In this document: one piece after another, positions 60,301-64,000 of the stretch
How the letters are laid out: every line of letters begins with the position of its first letter
Numbering within the stretch: position 1 is the first letter of the stretch
Origin: Bombus terrestris
Lineage: Eukaryota > Arthropoda > Insecta > Hymenoptera > Apidae
DNA length: 64,000 nt
Direction of reading: 5' to 3'
Assembly: GCF_910591885.1 (NCBI RefSeq)
Contig: NC_063281.1
Coordinates: 7,641,700-7,705,699 of the forward strand
Position numbers and translations under genes: made by a program
Notes under the pieces: generated by a model
The model's input: only the letters and a program-made list of their open reading frames with translations
Databases searched by the model: none
What the model was told of the DNA's origin: nothing

Positions 60301-63300
60301 GACGCTAATTACAAACTTTCATTACGAGTCACGCTCGACTCGACGAATGGCGGGACGATCGCGTTATAGCCGGCATCCGCGGCCAGAAACAGGAACGAGC
60401 AGTCTTTGGTATAACGTAGAAAGGAAGCCGGATAATGATTGCGACTATTAATCAGGCTGGTCGCGAGTTTTACGCGGTGTACACGCATCGATTAGACTGC
60501 TCGCCTGCGTGCCAGTGATCCGCGTGGGCGATCTACCGACTCGACGATCTACGACCAGTTTCCAGACTTTCGTGTTACTTCGTCGGAGTCAACATCGGAG
60601 AAATAAAGACGAAAAATGGATAGCTGGTGGCTCTGTGCGTTGGTTCGCGAAGAACGATTTAACGGAGGATAGGCTCTTATCCAGCGTGACGAGCGCGAAA
60701 CGTCGTTTGACGTTAATTGCCGGTACTCAAGAGGGTGAATGATTACGAACGGACGAGATGAAGATAGCAAGAAGGTTGGGATTCGGATCGGGAGATTATA
60801 TACGATTATTAATCAACCTCCATGAATAAAGAGAGAGGCAGCCACCATATCGATCGGAAATTCCTACCCCCGTGGCTTGTAATTTCTGCGTATGATCAAT
60901 GGGGAATCGGTCGTTACCGATGTATGCATGGATATCTGTGCTTCATTAGCCTGTCCGTGGTTAATGCGCTGATACCAAAGGGGCACGCATGGAATCGTGA
61001 CGTTCGCCGATGAGAAATCGTATCGATCCGTGCCTCACCAAGATTAGCTTCAGTCCAACCGAATTTTATGGTCTTATCGACGTGGAAGATCATTTCTAAC
61101 GTAGTATGCTATGGGTATAATGTGATCGTAAAATTTCATTAGAAGCTAAAGTTTACGAGAGTCGGAACATGTACCTTGAGATAATTTTTTTGAATTCGAG
61201 GACTTCGAGTATCATTTGATAAGGTGCATTCTAATCTTTGACAGCTGCCGATGATTCAGTTTTATTAATGCGATGATCGTTATTAAGCGAGAAGCAATAT
61301 AATACCTTATGCTTTTGATAAAAGACTGTAAGCAACACGCCAATTCAGCAATTAATTTTGCAGTTCAGGATTGAAACTGCTTCTACAAAATGTATAGTAT
61401 GGTATTCGACGCAATTATATCGTTGGGTATATCAATAAATGATTTAACTTTCTAAGAGACGAATTTACAGTAATTATATAGTAATTTTCGAAGAGAAACA
61501 GTATCATTATTGAGAATGAGATAAACTATTAATGAATTTCCTACACCCAAGAACATTGTCTCAAATGTAATTGGAGCTAATTAAACGCTTATCTCTCTAT
61601 TATCTCTCAGGAGATTAATGTTTTAATTTACAACTATAATCGTTTCCACAATCTAAAATTCCGTAAAACATCAAAATATTTAACAGCAGGCTTCGCTTAT
61701 CTCTTTATCACGTTGAAATTTCATGGACAACTAGCACAAGATCAGACCCTCCATCATGCCAAAGGACCGAAAATCCTAGATCATCGATCAGTGCAAGCCC
61801 AGCCATCAGCCTCGCGTCGGTCGTGTAACAAGAGCTGGATTAAACGAGGCGGATAGAAGGTATCATTTATGGCGTTTACGAGGTACCTAAGCTAATTGCC
61901 AGGCTGGGGACTAGCTAGGCGAGAAGAAGCCGGGATAGGCAATTAGAAATATTAATCAGCCTGCGTCGTTCGTTGCCTGTAGGCTCGACTTTACGGTGGA
62001 AAATCGTTCGAGTTTGTCCATGTTCGGAGTAGTTGCGTGCCTCTGGTTGTTCATTGTGTGCATCTGCGCCTGGTGGAGGCATTCTCGCGCGATAAACCGG
62101 TAACCACACGGCCGTTACACCGCGAACACCATGGCCACTTTGTCGTAGCATGTATACACCCCACGGTAACCTTAAAGCTACGTTTACAAGTGTCGACGGG
62201 CACGAGAGGATTCACGCTGGCTGTCACGGTCGAACGCCTGCCTCTGGCGCGAATTGATTTAACGACGTTCGAGAAACGATGATGCGTTCGATATCTTCCA
62301 CTTCTTCGGCTCTTACCTACGAAGCTTGTGTACCATGGTGCCTGTATAGATGTATACAGGAAGATGTTTTATGTTCACTGGTAAATTCTTTCAAATTTTT
62401 CAATAACACGAGAGCGCCGCCGGATCATCTCCTTGTTGATTGGTCCGGTCTATTCTGGAATAACTGGTTCAGATTGTGGAATCCGATCTGCTTCCTACAA
62501 AATATATATTAATTCTCTTAAAAGAAATCAGCATAAGTTTGAATATTATTGCACTTTGTACGATTCCCTTTACCGTTTTAATCGAACGATTATAATGCTT
62601 ACGTAACTTCTCACTTTTCTTATCAGTCGCCTTAGTTGCCGAGATAATGACTAAATCGTATCTCGCTTTGGATCGTTATGGGATTATGCGTATACTTTCT
62701 TTGTAAATGAATAAATAAGTAAAAAACATCGAAGATATTGCTTTTGACGTAACAATAGTTCACTCAAGGATTTCTAGGTTCCTGTTCGTTCTAAGAGAAG
62801 TTTCTATTGTTATACAGTTCTATTCTACTTAGAATTGTGAAGAGTTCTTCTTAACGTCGAAATAAGACGCAAGACTCTTTTATTCGTTAGCGTACTGTAG
62901 AATCTCCTGAGAAAGACGAATGGAAAGAAGGAAGCTGAAATGTACCGGGATAAACAACAAGATATATAGCGTTTAATATTAATTCGAAAAGTTTTATCTG
63001 CGAAATTAGAAAGGCTGCGAATGATCTATGTGTCGGCAAGACGCTGAGCATTATTACGACGCATAGTATCCCGCGTCAGCAATTTCTTGCCGCCGGTTTC
63101 TAGATCGATCTGGCCGCTAATGCGAAGGCAGATTTATCGCGGCGCGCATCGCACTTGTCGAAGCCGACCGATGAGAAATTGCCCGCGACCAATGAAAATC
63201 AGAACGTGCCGTACACGCGTACGTAACTCACCAACGATGCATCTCTTTCTCTCGTAATCAGGGTGAAGTGAACCTTAACGAGAGACAAGCCGACACGACG

Positions 63301-63381
63301 ATATCTGCCTGGACGTTTCCTGGCGGCCAACATATCGATCGATCGTTCGTTACTTCTCGGATCTGCATGTACACTCACGAA

Positions 63382-63404
63382 ATCTCTCTCTCTTTCTCTC
63401 TCTC
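63382..63404. repeat. imperfect (CT)n microsatellite
   Basis: CT units interrupted once by TTT. Confidence 0.85.
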
Positions 63405-64000
63405 GTTCGATCACCTTTTGTGTCAACGACAACCGGAAGAGAAAGTGATCGAGATAGATTCTTTCGAGTGGAAAAACCGCGACATCTTGTCGCACGTCGG
63501 ATCGATGATCGCCACTGCTGAAAATATGAATGGACATTCGGGAACACGTAGGCGTGCAGAACGCACTGACGTAACCGTAATTCCCTCGTGGCGGAATCGT
63601 TGATCCTTGCAGATGATAACGACGATCCCGTTATGGTGACCAGCGTGTCGCTGTAAAATACCCACTGTTGTTACACGGTTATTTTACAACCGTGCCGATC
63701 TCACCTCTCGAACCATCGTTTCCTTCTTCTACTTTCATTTATTTTTTTCTTTCCTCTTTTTCTTTTTTGCTTTCTTGTTTGACTGGTGCGGAGAAGATGT
63801 TTCATTACCATAAGGTAGCCAGGGAGAATCGTAAAGCGTCTGAATTATTTCACGCTCGGCATCGAACCCTTTTAAATCTCCCCTTCTGCTCGCCGAGCGT
63901 CTTATTTACAAGGTGGCCGTCGTTTCGTTCGCGATAAATAATATGGCCAGCCGCGTTGTCTTTTGAAAAACAATTAATTATCTCGCGTTCTCCGACGCAA

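Larger units (their letters stand above)
52796..64000. other. 11-kb stretch without a supported gene
   Basis: Open frames up to 129 codons occur (56521-56910, ATG start MKRVDPCCFCRVNLGLPVIT; 57310-57615; 58357-58611; 60182-60451; 61915-62151 minus) but all are of chance length, overlap antisense frames and show no known domain. A perfect minus donor (CAG|GTAAGTA, exon end near 59827) has no coding frame before it. CT-rich tracts are listed separately. No phosphatase, SH2 or PTB exon of a tensin was recognised. Confidence 0.45.

Noticed and set aside
1..64000. tRNA, rRNA, CRISPR arrays and well-known conserved microRNAs
   Set aside because: Looked for tRNA T-loop sequences with matching stems, rRNA stretches, regularly spaced repeats and familiar mature microRNA sequences; none found by eye. 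A covariance-model scan would be decisive.

Overview
This window looks like nuclear DNA from an insect, most likely a hymenopteran such as a bee. The reasons are an AT-rich background with patches rich in CG dinucleotides, compact genes with short introns and GT/AG splice sites, many simple repeats, and long stretches without genes. The species cannot be named from the sequence alone. There is no sign of bacterial operons, CRISPR arrays, tRNA or rRNA genes.

Only two genes are well supported. The first lies on the minus strand at about 11.4-16.5 kb. It is a complete seven-coding-exon transporter of the SLC5 sodium:solute symporter family, of the monocarboxylate/multivitamin-like type. All seven exons join in phase through canonical splice sites into one 581-residue protein. 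Its first coding exon carries only the codons for Met-Asp, and an AATAAA poly(A) signal directly abuts its stop codon. The second is a pair of plus-strand exons at 44.94-45.42 kb that encode most of a C1 zinc-finger domain, best matched to the N-terminal C1 of a tensin-like focal-adhesion protein. Its start exon and all exons for the later domains were not found, so much of the right half of the window may be tensin intron.

The rest is mostly non-coding: 1-11 kb, 16.8-44.9 kb and 45.4-64 kb. It holds a fresh 232-bp tandem duplication (19,997-20,488), a roughly 670-bp element with decayed terminal inverted repeats flanked by TA (39,817-40,488), a short 10-bp minisatellite (50.77-50.83 kb), several microsatellites and some AT-rich tracts of degenerate short repeats. 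A few GC-richer patches (33.2-33.7, 34.9-35.5, 48.1-48.5 and 52.2-53.0 kb) contain open frames that read like protein, but they are close to the length expected by chance and match no family I recognise. They are listed with low confidence. The first 87 bases may be the 3' end of a plus-strand gene that begins left of the window.
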